A stretch of DNA of 64,000 nucleotides from Cymbidium sinense. Its lineage: Eukaryota; Streptophyta; Magnoliopsida; Asparagales; Orchidaceae. Under the pieces are notes generated by a model. It saw only the letters and a list, made by a program, of their open reading frames with translations, did no database searches and was not told the origin of the DNA. Position 1 is the stretch's first letter. Every line of letters starts with the position of its first letter. A program made the translations under genes and the position numbers. This document shows positions 42,847 through 55,401 of the stretch, piece by piece. The stretch spans positions 152,855,009-152,919,008 of the forward strand of contig CM038216.1 in assembly GCA_021442155.1 (NCBI GenBank), given 5' to 3'.

Positions 42847-43107
42847 TCATGAGATTAGATCTACTTTATGAAAGAACATATAATGCCTTAATTTTTGGTT
42901 AGCAAAAACTAAGACCAAACAATGCTTTTTAATTGAGGGATAGTTTATTTTAGTTAGTAAAAGTTTATGGCTTAAGTAGTACAAGGCATTCTCTTTGCCT
43001 TTCTCATTGACATGAGACAACAAGGCATCAAGAGATTCCTGTAAAGTTACAGTGAATAAGATTAATGGTTTTCCATGGATAAGAGCAACCATAATGAGTG
43101 GATTCAT
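42847..43107 (-). pseudogene. RT-associated RNase H remnant
   Basis: An open stretch of about 86 residues with ALLSHVNEKGKENALYYLSH, then INYPSIKKHCLVLVFANQKL and RHYMFFHKVDLIS. This matches the connection/RNase H segment of plant Ty3/gypsy elements (YYLSR, N-Y-x-x-I-E-K-E, F-A-x-Q-K-L-R-H-Y). The Glu of I-E-K-E has become Lys (IKKHC). Confidence 0.85.
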
Positions 43108-43319
43108 TAAATATTATTTTGATTTTTGAAAGCACTTCAACATTTCTCAGCCATTAGAACTTTGTATCCTTTTTATTTAAGGCAGTGAAGGGTTGACATC
43201 TTTCTAATATGTTTGAATGAACCTTCTAAGACAAGCTAACTTCCCTTGAAAATACCTCAATTAAGTAAGGCTTTTGAGAGGTGGTATTTCAGGAATAGCT
43301 TTAATCCTTTTGGATCAAT

Positions 43320-44010
43320 TTCAATCACTTTTTGTTCCACTGTGTCCTAAGAATTTCCTTGAAGTCACCTTAAAAGCATAATTTAGGATATTCATCTTTA
43401 AATCGTAGTGGAGAAGTTTTTCAAAAATAAAATTTAAATCATAAAGGTAAATTTCTATTTCTTTACTTGTGGCAACAAGATTGTTGATATAACTTTCCAC
43501 TTGATTATGGATAAGTTCATCAAATACCTTGGTCATAACCCTTTGATAAGTTGCCCTAATATTCTTAAGACCAAATGACATGATTGTGTAATAGAATATC
43601 CCTATTAGGATTTTGAATGTTGTGTGATTCTCATTTTTAGGGGCCATCTTGATTTAGTTATAACCATATGAGCCATCCATAAAGAAGAATATTTTATGCA
43701 AAGAGGCTATGTATACCATAAGTTCTTATATGAGTAATGAGAACTCATTTTTAAGGTATGCTTTATGAAAGTCTCTGAAATGAATGGATATATAGATTTG
43801 ATTAATTTTTTCAATGGAATAATGTTAGAAAACCAGGAAGGGTATTTTTCTTCTCGAATAAAGCCAACATTAATTCACTTCTTGACTTCAACAATAACTT
43901 ATTGTTCAATGTCTAACCGAATGTGTGAGGGGCTTGCTTTATAAGAATGACATTTGGGAATAAATTGGGTATCTCATCATAACTCTAAGCAAAGTAGTCC
44001 TTAAATTATG
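43320..44010 (-). pseudogene. Reverse transcriptase remnant with YINN in place of YVDD
   Basis: Upstream pieces read SYDEIPNLFPNV and VGFIREEKYPSWFSNIIPL (finger region, frame-shifted). The open part, 43,321-43,647, has FGLKNIRATYQRVMTKVFDE and then VESYINNLVATSKE, with KFLG near the end. The catalytic YVDD is YINN at 43,490-43,501: both aspartates are changed, each explained by one G-to-A change. Enzymatically dead. Confidence 0.88.
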
Positions 44011-45239
44011 AGTGTAACCTGAATTAATTCATTGGCATCTAATTCAATTAAATGGATCAGTTTCATTCCTAAATTTACTTCACTCAACTCATTAATTGTG
44101 GATTTGATTTCATCTTCAAATTGTAGGGTGCATCTTGAATTTGAAGATTATCTTGATCTTCTAACATCTTTAAAAAATATTCATCTAATGAGTTAGATTG
44201 ATTTATTAAGAGAAGGTTAGAATCTTAATTGTTAGTTATCATTAAGCAACATTCATCATCTTACAATAGTCTCATAGCACCAAACTTTATGCTTGCTTTA
44301 GATTTTAGTTTCTTGAATTTATTGTCTCGTTGTTTCTCTTGGCATTGAGTTATACCATTAAATCACTTATAAGGGATTAAACAATATTTAATTAAAATTT
44401 TAACACACATAAGATATCAATTAAAAGGTAGTTCTATTGTTTCATTAAAATTTTTCAAGCTTTACACCCTCTTCTGAGCTTGAAGTTGGAGGTATAGAGT
44501 AAAACTTTTAAAATTTTCATTTTCTTCATTAATGTTAGGGGCTGCTTTTAGTTTTAACTCTACTACCTTATTCTAACATAGAGGTGTTAGAGTCAAAGTA
44601 TGCACATATTTATTTAACATTTTATACATAGATAGTTCAAATTCATCTTTCAGCTCTTAAACTCGGTCCTCATCGCTATTTAATTCTAAAAAGATTTAAA
44701 ACTTTGACCAGGCACTATTCTTTTCACTTTTTCTTAAAACATTGACTCGTACACCCGACTCTTCATCTAAATTGGATTCTAAGTTGATGTATATTATTAG
44801 CATTTATTTTAGAATATTTTATCTTTTATTTTTGTTCTCATCTTTTCCTTTACCATTTTTTTCTCTTCTTTCTTCTCTTTTCTTAGACAAAGTTCGCATC
44901 TTTAGAAAAGATAGTTTATTTTTTAGGCAAATAATAGGTGTCATCCTCATAAATCATAATCTCCTAAATAGAAAATAGTTATATATCCATTTTTATAACA
45001 TGTTCAACTCCATCTCATGTATACTTGATACACTGATGAAGATTTGAGGAGACTGTCTTATATTCATGTATCCAAGGCCTACCTAAAAGAGCCTAAAAGA
45101 TGTTTATGAGTCTATGATATAAAATTTAGTTTAATTTTCATATCACTTATTTCTAATAATATAATTGAGCATAAGACCCTTTCTCCTTTCTTATTAAATC
45201 TACAGTATCTTATTAGAACCGAGTCTGTGTGCATCCACT

Positions 45240-45365
45240 CTCAAGTAAGCTAAAGTTTTAATAATCATAATGTTGACTAATGCACCCAAGTCAATAATCA
45301 CTCTAGAGAGTTTAAAATTGTCCACTTCAACAGTTATATAGAGAGGTCGGTTATGATTAGCAATT
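45240..45365 (-). pseudogene. Retroviral-type aspartic protease remnant
   Basis: The minus strand reads NRPLYITVEVDNFKLSRVII and then DLGALVNIM. N-R-P-L-Y-V-T and I-D-x-G-(S/A)-x-x-N-I-M are the Tat-type protease start and active-site block. The residue after the catalytic Asp is Leu instead of a small or polar one. Confidence 0.75.
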
Positions 45366-46479
45366 TATAAAAGTAGATTTTTATCGAAGAAAGTAACCCA
45401 AGAACTTCTTTGAAATAAAATGCTTCATCTGAGGAAGTAATTGCTAATTGGTCAATGTGAATTTTGGGTCAAGCAATGCCTTGAACAACGACTCCCTGAT
45501 TTTTTTTGGAGAGAATAAGAATGTCATAAATGCTTAGCTTTGTAGGTAATTTCTTAAGAGGAGCTAGGACATTATAGTAGCCATTGAAGGAACAAAATTT
45601 GATGTTGAAGGATTAGAAGGAAGATCTCATTATGGAAGCTCACAAATTTGATTAGCGTCAATGAGTTTGTTGCCTTTTTCCTTCAGTGTCATTCCAGGTA
45701 GTAAGTCTATACCACGGAGGTTAACTTTAGTAATCTCTTCTAACTCAAAGTAGAGTCAACTTCATATGCAATCATTTTGCTTGTGTTCTCCTATCGAACT
45801 ATCAAAGTTTGAAAAATTCTAACTTAATGATGAGAGACAAACCCTGAAAGTTAAAAATAAGGGCAACACTATCATAACTTGATTCATATAATACCTCATG
45901 GTCATGAAGGATATGCAAATCATCTTGAGAGTTATTTTAGAGGAATTGACATTTTCATTATGATTTTTATCTTCAAGTTTTTTATTTTTACTTTTGTTAT
46001 TCTTTATATTATTATTAAGAGAAGTCAACACATAAATAGAATCATCATTCACTAGCTTTTTTTTAACATCATAACATAAATGGATATAGAGTGAGGGAGA
46101 CATAGGGTTTGACCCTACCATCCTCATCAATAATAATTCTATTAGATACAAATTTTCTCTACCTTTTCTCTCTCTCTCCTAAACTCTTAATAACTCAGAG
46201 TTTTAGGAGGGGTTAAAGGAGAGTCATCCTTGAGTCATTTCTTAAAACTAGATGATCAACCTTGATGCATGCTTCCAAGTTTTCTGATGGACCTATAATG
46301 ATGATTTAAAAGTTTAATAAAAAAAATCTTAGATGAAGAAGACAAAGTTAAATCCCATTCATCAAAATGAGGAATAGTTTCAGTAATGGTAGAAGGCTTA
46401 CTTGTGACTACCTTGGGTGACTCCAACCTAGAGTTGATAATGTATTCCATTGGGATCACAATTATCCCTCACTTGAAGT

Positions 46480-47420
46480 TTCTCTCGAGCCATTCCTTAA
46501 ATGTAAAGAAGTCTTTAATTACATGTTTAGTATATAGTGGGCAATAATTAAGTTCATTAACATTGCCAACTTCTTTTGGTTTCATAGGATCACATAATTC
46601 GAAGTTTGCCATTTTCATCAAGTTTTTGAAAATCTTTTTCAAAATCACTCTTTTGAAGGAATATGCATGATTAAGCCTATTTTCAAAAGAGGTGAAATAT
46701 TATTTTCTGAGCACTGCCTACTGCTACTGGTGGTCGTGGTTGCAGCTATTGTGGAGGAAAAGGCCTCTTTGACTACTCTTATTAGTGCTTTCCCCTTATC
46801 CACTGTCAAGGCTAACCTTGCTTTTTTTCTAGTATACTTTGAGGTATATTCATTCTTAAGTCTAAATGAGATTGATCCTTCATAAAGGGCAAGCAAGATA
46901 CTTCTTCCTAGAGACTTGAAGCCTAACTTCAGAGTTTCTTGAAGGTCTTAATTGTAAACCCTTTCAGAAGGAAGGACACTAGGCTGTGAATATTCTTGAA
47001 GAGGATTTTATAGCATGTTGTTCTTGCAACTACTATTTGCACTTCATGCTTAAGTTCCTACACTTCAAGATATAATTGAACATGAGCTCATTCAACTTTC
47101 AATTCTCTATAATTAGATCTCTAACCATAATATAATATTTTCCACTAGAAAATATTTTAATAAATAAACTTTATAGTTCAACAAATATCTAGAGGGGTCT
47201 ATTTAGTAGTTTAACGTACTAATCAAATGTCACACCAAACAAACTATTGATAAACTATCTAAATAATAGGCATCACTTCCTCGAGCATTACAATAGCTAG
47301 TCCTAAAATATTCTAAATATTGTTGGGGGTTAACCATTCCATCAAAAATCATAAAAGAAGGGGGCACAAATCCTTTAGGGTATGGAACCACCTTAAATTC
47401 CTTCAAGTATGATCTACCCT
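46480..47420 (-). pseudogene. Gag remnant
   Basis: YPKGFVPPSFMIFDGMVNPQ near 47,340-47,385 matches the gag opening F-x-x-P-x-F-x-x-F-D-G-x-x-N-P of this lineage. A frame-shifted NWKLNELMFNYILKCRNLSM follows near 47,070-47,130, and KGLQLRPSRNS resembles the Q-G-I-K-P-R-T-F-E-E-L block. YCPLYTKHVIKDFFTFKEWL near 46,505-46,560 is the decayed zinc-knuckle-like C-x-x-H...H-x-x-x-x-C-F-x-L-K segment. The open frame at 46,645-46,896 is part of it. Confidence 0.75.
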
Positions 47421-48649
47421 TTTGAATAAATATAATGCCTTGAGATTAGACCAATGCCTCTTTTACCTATTGCTCCATTAGGTGCTTCAAATCTTTTTTT
47501 GTGGGATCTTTTTTATTATTTTTCTATTGTGATTGTGTTCACTTACATTTGATACAACCTTTCTCCCTTTATTTATCTGCATATTTTTAAGTTGGTCTAC
47601 TTCCCCTTGGTTTTGATGGGGTATATGAAATTATCCTTGTAAGGTTTTAATAGCTATCATTTCTTCCATTCTCTTTTCCATTCTAGAGATAATATCATCC
47701 TTCTTCTAAAGATAAAGAAGTAGACATTGGGTTAGATTCAATTTAGCATCTTCTCATGCCATAACACCCATAACTTCTTCAAACTCTTTAGGAGATGATC
47801 TAATATCAACCAGAAAGTATGGGCATATGACATTCCTTGATCCTTACATAAGAGGTTGTATTGATCAGTTTCAAAACCCCTCTTTGCAACTATGTTCCTT
47901 TTTTATTATTTTTCTTTAATGTGGGCTCTTATTTTCTCTAAGATTTGTTTAATAGTCTTATCAAATACTTAATTTAAATCGATTGGGGTATAAGGTGTAT
48001 ACTCTTCATCAACCAAAATCATATTTATGTACTTCTTCTTTACTATTAGCTTCCTTATGTCCATCATTGCTTCTTCAATTACTTCTCTTTTATTTATTTC
48101 ATCTTCGTGAACCAATGACTAATTTTCATGCTCAAAAGTGGCACCCAAGCCAAGTGGCCTATCATCCATCACCTCCTGGTAGTTAGGAGATGGTTTCACG
48201 AAAGTGGAACTTCTCTTAATAGCTCAGGGTGGTGATGAAGGACCCTCTCTTTAGGGCCTAATGATAGGTGATTGAGTCATCGGGGTGCTAAGTGGTTTAG
48301 TGGGTGATACATGAGATGGACTGAGTTATACAAATGGTTAGTCTCTTTTCACAAGCAAATAAACTTTCTTAATTTTAGGATTATGGTCATTTCTAATCTT
48401 CCCTTGACCCACTAAGACAATCCTATCACTATGTCTATACCAAGTCTTTCAGAGTGGAAATATCCATCAATGATGATTAATACTTCTTTAGAGTGGTGCT
48501 TCCTATCCTTAAGGGCTAACCTATCCTCACTTCTATAACTAAAATCAACATCCTTCATAAGTACTTCTCTTTCTAATTCCTTAAAAAAAATTTCATAACC
48601 CTTGGGATGTCCTCTTGTACATCCAGAGACATCCATTTTCTTTTAGAAG

Positions 48650-51600
48650 ATTAGTCTCTTTCTACCACAATGCCTTTACCGATTTGTTGGCATGATTTTT
48701 GTACTTCATATTGAAAAGGATGGGGCGGGGGAACTTGCTATCCTCTTCACACTCTCCTCCCCCTACATGGCATAGTGTGTGTTGAATCTACTCTTACCCA
48801 AGAGTGGTAAGGTGTCAGGAAGGGTAAGTCCCTCTTTAGTCCTAATATCCTATAGTGCTTTCATTTCTACTTGAAATCTCTCTTTCACTCATCTCATCCT
48901 CAGTCTTCTATTCCTATTTTTTCTCTGGGCCCTAGCCATCTCTGGCTAGACTCAATTTCAAATGTACTCGATATATTGAGCAGAGTTGATTCAACCAATA
49001 TACATTTTCAATTTCTTATTTAGGGTTCCACCCTAGAGCTTTTAGTGGCTTTAAGGCCAACCTTCTCATTGTTAGAGGAAGTGGCATGAGTGACTTCAGT
49101 GCCCTCATTTTCCAAAGAGAATTCCAAGATGGGTATCTTACCCTCAACAAAACTATTGTTGAATGGGACAAGGATGATGCTCCAAACTTAATAATGGCAT
49201 CATTAGGTAACTTTTTGCTATTGATTAAAAAGTTAATGTCAGAGTTAATGGAAAAGATCAATTGTTTAACCATATTATGTAAATATAAAAAATAAATTGT
49301 ATCAGTTGATTATCTTAAAATTTTGAAATTTTCAAAAAGACTTTGAAAAGAATTCTCATCTTGACATATACTTATGAATGTTTTCTCCTCTCAAGTATAT
49401 GAGGATAAAGGGATATCAATTTTGGAGAACTTATTTTAACATTTTCAAGCTCTTATAGTAAGCCTTCAAAGGAGAGATTTCTTCTTTGAAGTTATTAAAA
49501 AAATTTCTTTGTATTTTGAAATTCTTAATGTGGTCAAATCCATTTTGCCCATGGTTAGGTCTAATAGACTAAAACATCAAAATTTAGAGTTTTTTTAAGG
49601 AATCTTGATTCAATTTTTAGAAAGATTTTTGGGATATATCATAAGAGAAACTTTTTTAAAGAAGGTTCTAGGACTCAATAAGATGTGATAAATTAGTTGT
49701 TCTATAACTTAAATTAGGGAATGTTGGGTGAGCTCTACCAAGGATGAAATAAAGAGACACCAAATGGAAATAATGATTGTCTAGACCTGCAAGTGACATA
49801 AATTCACTATCAGTGCACAAAGATAAGAGCTAACTTCAAAAGATATAGAGAAGAACAAGTACTAGAAAAATCTATGGAGTTTTTATTTAGGATACCACAC
49901 AAATCTTAAAGTTCTTATTTAGGTGATTAAATGCATCATTAATAATATATCATCTTAAGAGATAGGAATATCACTCTATAATAGATTTAATCACTTTTCA
50001 TAGACTCTCAAGGCTGATGGGTCTCCATATACTAGAGATTCTTCTCCTAAACTGCATGGATAAAGTAGAATAATATTTGTTTTATATCAAGTTCACAGTT
50101 CTTTATAAGGACAAAAATATCTCTTATAGTTAATTACATCTTTAAAGAGGAAAACCCTTTTAAGAAAATTCTCAATTAAAGAAATTAGCTCATTATCTCT
50201 TAAGATTTCAAAATTTAATTTCAATACTTTAAATTTGAAAGTCAAATGGGATAACTCAAAGGGAACATTTCTTTTTAGATTCTAAATTGGATGAAGTAAG
50301 AAGTGCATTGATACTAGAAAGCCTAATAAACACATCAACTTATTATATGATTGGGCTTTATAACTCTGAAGATAAGATTAATTTTATTAGAATGATATGG
50401 TTTATATTCTAACAACAAAAGACTAAAGAAAAGCCTAAAATGAAAGAACTTATTTTCATAGAAAAAGAGAAACAAGATGCCTTAGATCCTATGTCTAATG
50501 GTGCTTTTAGCATAAGCTAGAAGCTTGACTTTGTAAAATGGAGGAAAATTGGGATATATTGGTTCTTTCTCATAAGGGAATGTTAATATATCCCGATTCT
50601 TCTAAACTTATATCATGCCTGCTAAGGTAGCTAACAAACACCTCCTGTTTTAAAACTATTAGTTCAAGCTTATGAAATGCAAGATAGTTTAGACTTTTAT
50701 TAATTTAAAAAGAGACTAAGAGCCTATAATCATTCATTTAATCTAATATTATAAATGGTATGATATGTATCTAATTAATGCAATAATTTTTAAATTTATA
50801 TATTTAAACACTTAATTTTACTTTAAGGCTTTTGGTATGCAAATAATGTCTATAATGAGATGCAATTAAAAAATGGTCATAGACTAAATCAAAAGAGAAG
50901 ACAAACCTCCCCAGGAAAGGTGGCCATTCTCAAAAGTTGGATGTCCCCTTATATGCAATGGGAGAAGGGTCCAATTCAATGTTGAAAAGAAATATGCAAA
51001 TAGATTCTAGTAGTTTTTATTATTTATCCTTAAGACTTTAATCATGTGAGGTTATGAGTTAAGTATTTTTAAATTTGAGTTATTAATTAAGTTGGATAAA
51101 ATAATTAATTTTATTTTAAGAGCCTATCACATAAATCAGGCCTTCACATCAACACAAAATTAAAGAAAAAACCTATAAAAAATTTATTGTTCCGGTGCAC
51201 CTAAAATAAACACACTAAATTAATTAAATTAATTAAAGAGAAAGGCCAACATCTAGGTTTTGCTATACACCCTAAATGAAAGAAAAATAAACAGTTGAGC
51301 TTTACTCTTATATGACCTAGCTTAAAACTAAAAGTTCAATTTATGGGGGTTTTCATTATATATATATTTTGGATCATCTCCTACTTTAGGGACCTCTCAA
51401 GCGACCATCAACTTGGGTAGTCCATTCCTGCTAATCTGAGGCTCCATTGATCCTAACATAATTATAGTATCAATTTATTTTTTTTTAATTTTAAAATAAA
51501 ACCTAACTTAAACCTATAAAATAAAACACACATACAAGATATATTTCAAACATTCAGGCTCAATACCAATGTGTACTGAGCCTACTTGTCTTAATGGGCT

Positions 51601-52500
51601 TTGTTTAGGGACTTAAATAAACACATGTAAGCAAATGATGTACATTTTGATTTTATGATAGAAACCCCTTTTCTTAAGCATAACTTTCTATAAAAAATAA
51701 TGTTTGTCTAGTAGATAATGTACTAACATCCAGTCCATGAGCAAACACTCCTAACATTCAATCTAAAACAACGCACTCTAAATAAAAAAAATCAACACAT
51801 CATAAACATAGCACCAGCCTAACCTAAATTTAGAGTCAGTAACCTAGTAATCTAGTATATGTAAGGAGGCTAGTGTGTTGTGGTAGTACTAGGTTTTTAA
51901 AATTTAAGTTTTAATTTCAATTTAGAGGTTAATTTAATTTACCATTGGATGATTTTGAAATAAAATTTAAAAATTAAATTTGTTTGAATTAAGATTTGAC
52001 TTAAGGTTCCAAAGAGTGAAGAAGATAATGGGCCCCACTTGACGTGTGATCCACTTTTCTTAACACCTAATGGGTGAAGAAGCTTCTTCTAAGTTTTAAA
52101 TGGGATAATTTTATAAACTTAAAGATAACTAATTTAATTAAGGTTTAATTAGTTATGTTAACTTAGATGATTAACTTAATTTAAAGTTAATTTATTATTA
52201 ATTAAGTTTAATATGATTAATTTGATGAGGGTTTAGTTAAGAATTAATTGAGTTTAATTTGATTAACTTAATTAAATGGTTGAATTAATAAATAAATAAT
52301 TTTCTTTAATATGATTAAATAATTTAATTTAATTAAAGTTTAACTAAGAATTAATTAGATTTAATCATGTAAGTAAACATCTTTAATTATATCCAAATAG
52401 TTTAAAGACTTATGTTTCAAGTTATTTGGTTTATTAGACGATTTCAAATATGATTTATTAATTTACTTATTTCCTTTGTTTTTTTAAGGGTTAAATATTA
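48650..52500. other. AT-rich DNA, probably upstream parts of the Tat element and flank
   Basis: No protein recognised. The 5' LTR and leader of the minus-strand element should lie here, but I could not match any segment to the DNA left of 39.9 kb by eye. Confidence 0.4.
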
Positions 52501-54400
52501 ACTTATAATTTACATTTAAGTTTAAGCTTTAATTATTAACCATAGGTTAGTATGAATTATTCAAGAAAAATTATTGAAAGTGTATGATACCCCTAATAAT
52601 ATTTCATGGATATTTTTCATCATGATTACAATTAATTTTATAAATTAGGATTTTATTAATTCCTTAATTAGTTATTAATCATTTAATAAAATTTAGACTT
52701 TCCACTTTATAGAATTTTCCTTTTAAAATTAAATCTAAAGAAGATTATTTACAATTCTTGATTGAATATTTAATTTACTATAATTTATTTAAATTTCTTT
52801 AAATTTCATTAATGTGATTAGTTAATTTAGATTAATTTAAGTTTGGAATTAAGGATTTGAAGTTATAATCAAGATAAGTGAGTTTAATTAGTTTATTTAA
52901 GTGATTCCTAGTTAATATAAATATTTTAAATGAATTAGTATCATTTTTATAATTTTTGTAGTCTTAAAACAAATTATTTCATTAACTTGTCTTGAGAAGA
53001 TTGAAAATTAATAACATTTAATCCAATGACCCAAATGCCTTGTAAATTTTATGGAAAGTAAATATTGGTGTGGTGATCCTACCATAAAAAATTCAAGTTA
53101 ATTAATTATGTATTTCAGGGATAATAAAAAATATTTAATTTTTAATAAAAGTTAAATTACTCTTAAAATACATAATAACATTTAGAATTTTTATTTTCTT
53201 GGATTCCTCTTTGGATGTTAAATCCAGAGAAGTGTCATTCATAATTTTTGGTAAGTGGTTAGTTTCCTATAAATATTTTAGGTTCTAACTTGTTTAAATC
53301 AATTAATTAAAATCTAATCACTTATTAAACCCTAAATTGAGTTATTTTATGATTTAATCAAATCTAAATGGTGTAATTAATTTTCTTAATATATCTTATG
53401 TTAATAAACATGTTTTGAATCAATTTGATGTATTTTCATAAATTTTTTAATATTATATTAATTATTTTTGACCAAATTGACCTATATGTTTTAAAAATCA
53501 GAACTTTTAATTCATACTCTAGTTGACTTGAAACTTTCATGATAAGTAGAACTTGACATTACAATTTTAGCCCAAAAAATAATAATAATAAACCTAATTG
53601 ATTTTGTATTTTTGTAGCAACTATAAGATTGCCATTTTTAATACACCCAAATTAATCCCAAAATACTTAATAAAATTTTGGGCTTTTTGGACTTAGATTT
53701 CTCTCTAAAATATAAATATAGAGAGTGACTATTTGTATATTTTAGCTTAATGATAAATTATCTATGAATTTTTTAAAATTTGATTTGATTAAGTTAAATT
53801 AATTAGGATTTAATTAAACCCTAAGTTAATAATTTTATAATTTTGAATGATATAGAGGCTTTAATAAAAATTTTTACGTTCCTTGTTGATTATTACAGTG
53901 TTTTGAAACATTTGGACATGTTTATATAGGTTTTTATAATTTTATTTATTTATTCAGAATTACTCATAAAATTTTAAAAAATAATAACTTTTAATCTAAT
54001 AGACTATATAACTTAATTTAATTATTTAAAAAAAACTTAAAAGACTATTTAAATTAATAACTTAATGTTTATATAATCTTTATTAATTTTATGTTAGATA
54101 GGAAATAACATTAAGTTTAATCTTAGAAAATTTCAACATAATTAGATTAGTATTTCATGAGTAATTAAATTAATTTAAATTTTAATTAAACTAAAATTAC
54201 TCTAAAAATATCTAACAAAATTGGGAACTCTTTGATTTATTGGATCCCTCTTTGGATGCCGAATCCATGGAGGGTTCAATTATATTTTTACTTAGCAATT
54301 TAATTTTTTATGATTTTTTCTAAGTTTCAAATCATTTTGTGTAATTTTTTAAATCTTTAAAACTCTATTTTTTTTACTTATGTCCATCACTGTTGATGGG
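52500..54400. repeat. Degenerate tandem array of about 500-bp units
   Basis: A block of the form TTGGAT(C/T)CCTCTTTGGATG(C/T)(C/T)(A/G)AATCCA, with AAATTACTCTAAAAAT upstream, recurs near 53,205 and 54,245, with weaker relatives near 52,720 and 53,700. The stretches between them share TTAATTAAACCCTAA and AACTTTTAATCTAA segments. Period is about 490-545 bp. Very AT-rich and non-coding. Confidence 0.65.
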
Positions 54401-54470
54401 GCAATCTTTTCACATTTCACCACATAATTAGTTTACATAGAATCCAAGTGTATTAGTTGCTAAAATGCAA

Positions 54471-54516
54471 TTTAATCTAGATAGTTTGATCGAAAGATAA
54501 GATGATCTAGATTAAA
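54471..54516. repeat. Perfect 12-bp inverted repeat with 22-base loop
   Basis: TTTAATCTAGAT at 54,471-54,482 and ATCTAGATTAAA at 54,505-54,516. Outside it, CACATTTCACCACAT (about 54,411-54,426) and ATGTGGTGTAAAAGTG (about 54,518-54,533) extend the symmetry imperfectly, giving a possible cruciform of about 125 bp. Confidence 0.85.
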
Positions 54517-54539
54517 CATGTGGTGTAAAAGTGTATAAT

Positions 54540-55346
54540 CAATTTCTTGCGTGATTTAATATGAGCCTTCCATCCTAACCAAAAGGAATGGATGCCCTAG
54601 GCTTCTTCTCTCCCATCATCAGTGAGAGGTAGAAATAGAGTGCATTCAATCACAAAATTTCAATAATTTTTGTTAGATTTTTGAAGTTCCTCGATTTAGG
54701 AAGCTTTTAAATAAAGAGTGCAAGAGTTTTCTATGATTTTTCTTTAGATTAGCGTGACATCACTATAGAAAAAAAAGCCTAAGTTTAAGCTATGGTTGAG
54801 ATTAATTACCTCATTCAGGGTACGTGAATACCAGAGCAAGTAGAGGTGAAGGCACTACAATCTCTACATCGTTTTAACAGTCAAGGCCTAGGCAGAGGCG
54901 GGTAGAGCAGAAGTGAGGAAGGCAGAAGAATTTATGTTGAGTGATTTTCTCGTTTCAAAAAGGTTCCTTTGGTTCAAATGAAGGTTTTGGATGAATTTGC
55001 TCAGTTTATCCCCATGGATGTCTTAGATGTCAAGCACCATCTCCCCTTGCCAGAGTTTGATTAAAATTGGTGGTTTTGTGGTTGGGAAAAGTATGGGAAA
55101 GCTTAGTTTATCTTCTTAGGTGATGGTGAAAGTGTAGGATGTGTTTGTTGTGGGAGAAATGGGTTGGGTGTGTATTTTTGAGCTTGGATGACACTAGCTC
55201 CATTAATGGAAGTATGAGGTGGCTGGTGATAAGAAAAAGTAGCTTGGGCATTATCAAAATCAATGGTTGATTGATTGTAGATCAATTTAACGTCAAGAAA
55301 ATGGGAAGATGGGGAGATGTCAGAGAGCTTGAGATTTTTTATGACA

Positions 55347-55401
<55 letters not shown>

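Larger units (their letters stand above)
40915..48650 (-). mobile_element. Ty3/gypsy LTR retrotransposon of the Tat/Ogre type, decayed internal region
   Basis: Minus-strand remnants appear in the order gag, protease, RT, RNase H, second (archaeal-type) RNase H, integrase. Integrase after RNase H places it in Ty3/gypsy, and the extra RNase H between RNase H and integrase is the hallmark of the Tat lineage. Frameshifts and stops occur throughout, so no polyprotein can be made. The right-hand part (about 47,500-48,650) carries unrecognised frames such as one at 48,412-48,636, possibly the gag N-terminal region. I could not find a matching LTR pair, so the outer limits are unknown. Confidence 0.88.

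Noticed and set aside
49086..49295. 69- and 85-codon overlapping frames on opposite strands near 49 kb
   Set aside because: No recognisable gag or envelope-like sequence; probably chance frames in decayed element DNA.
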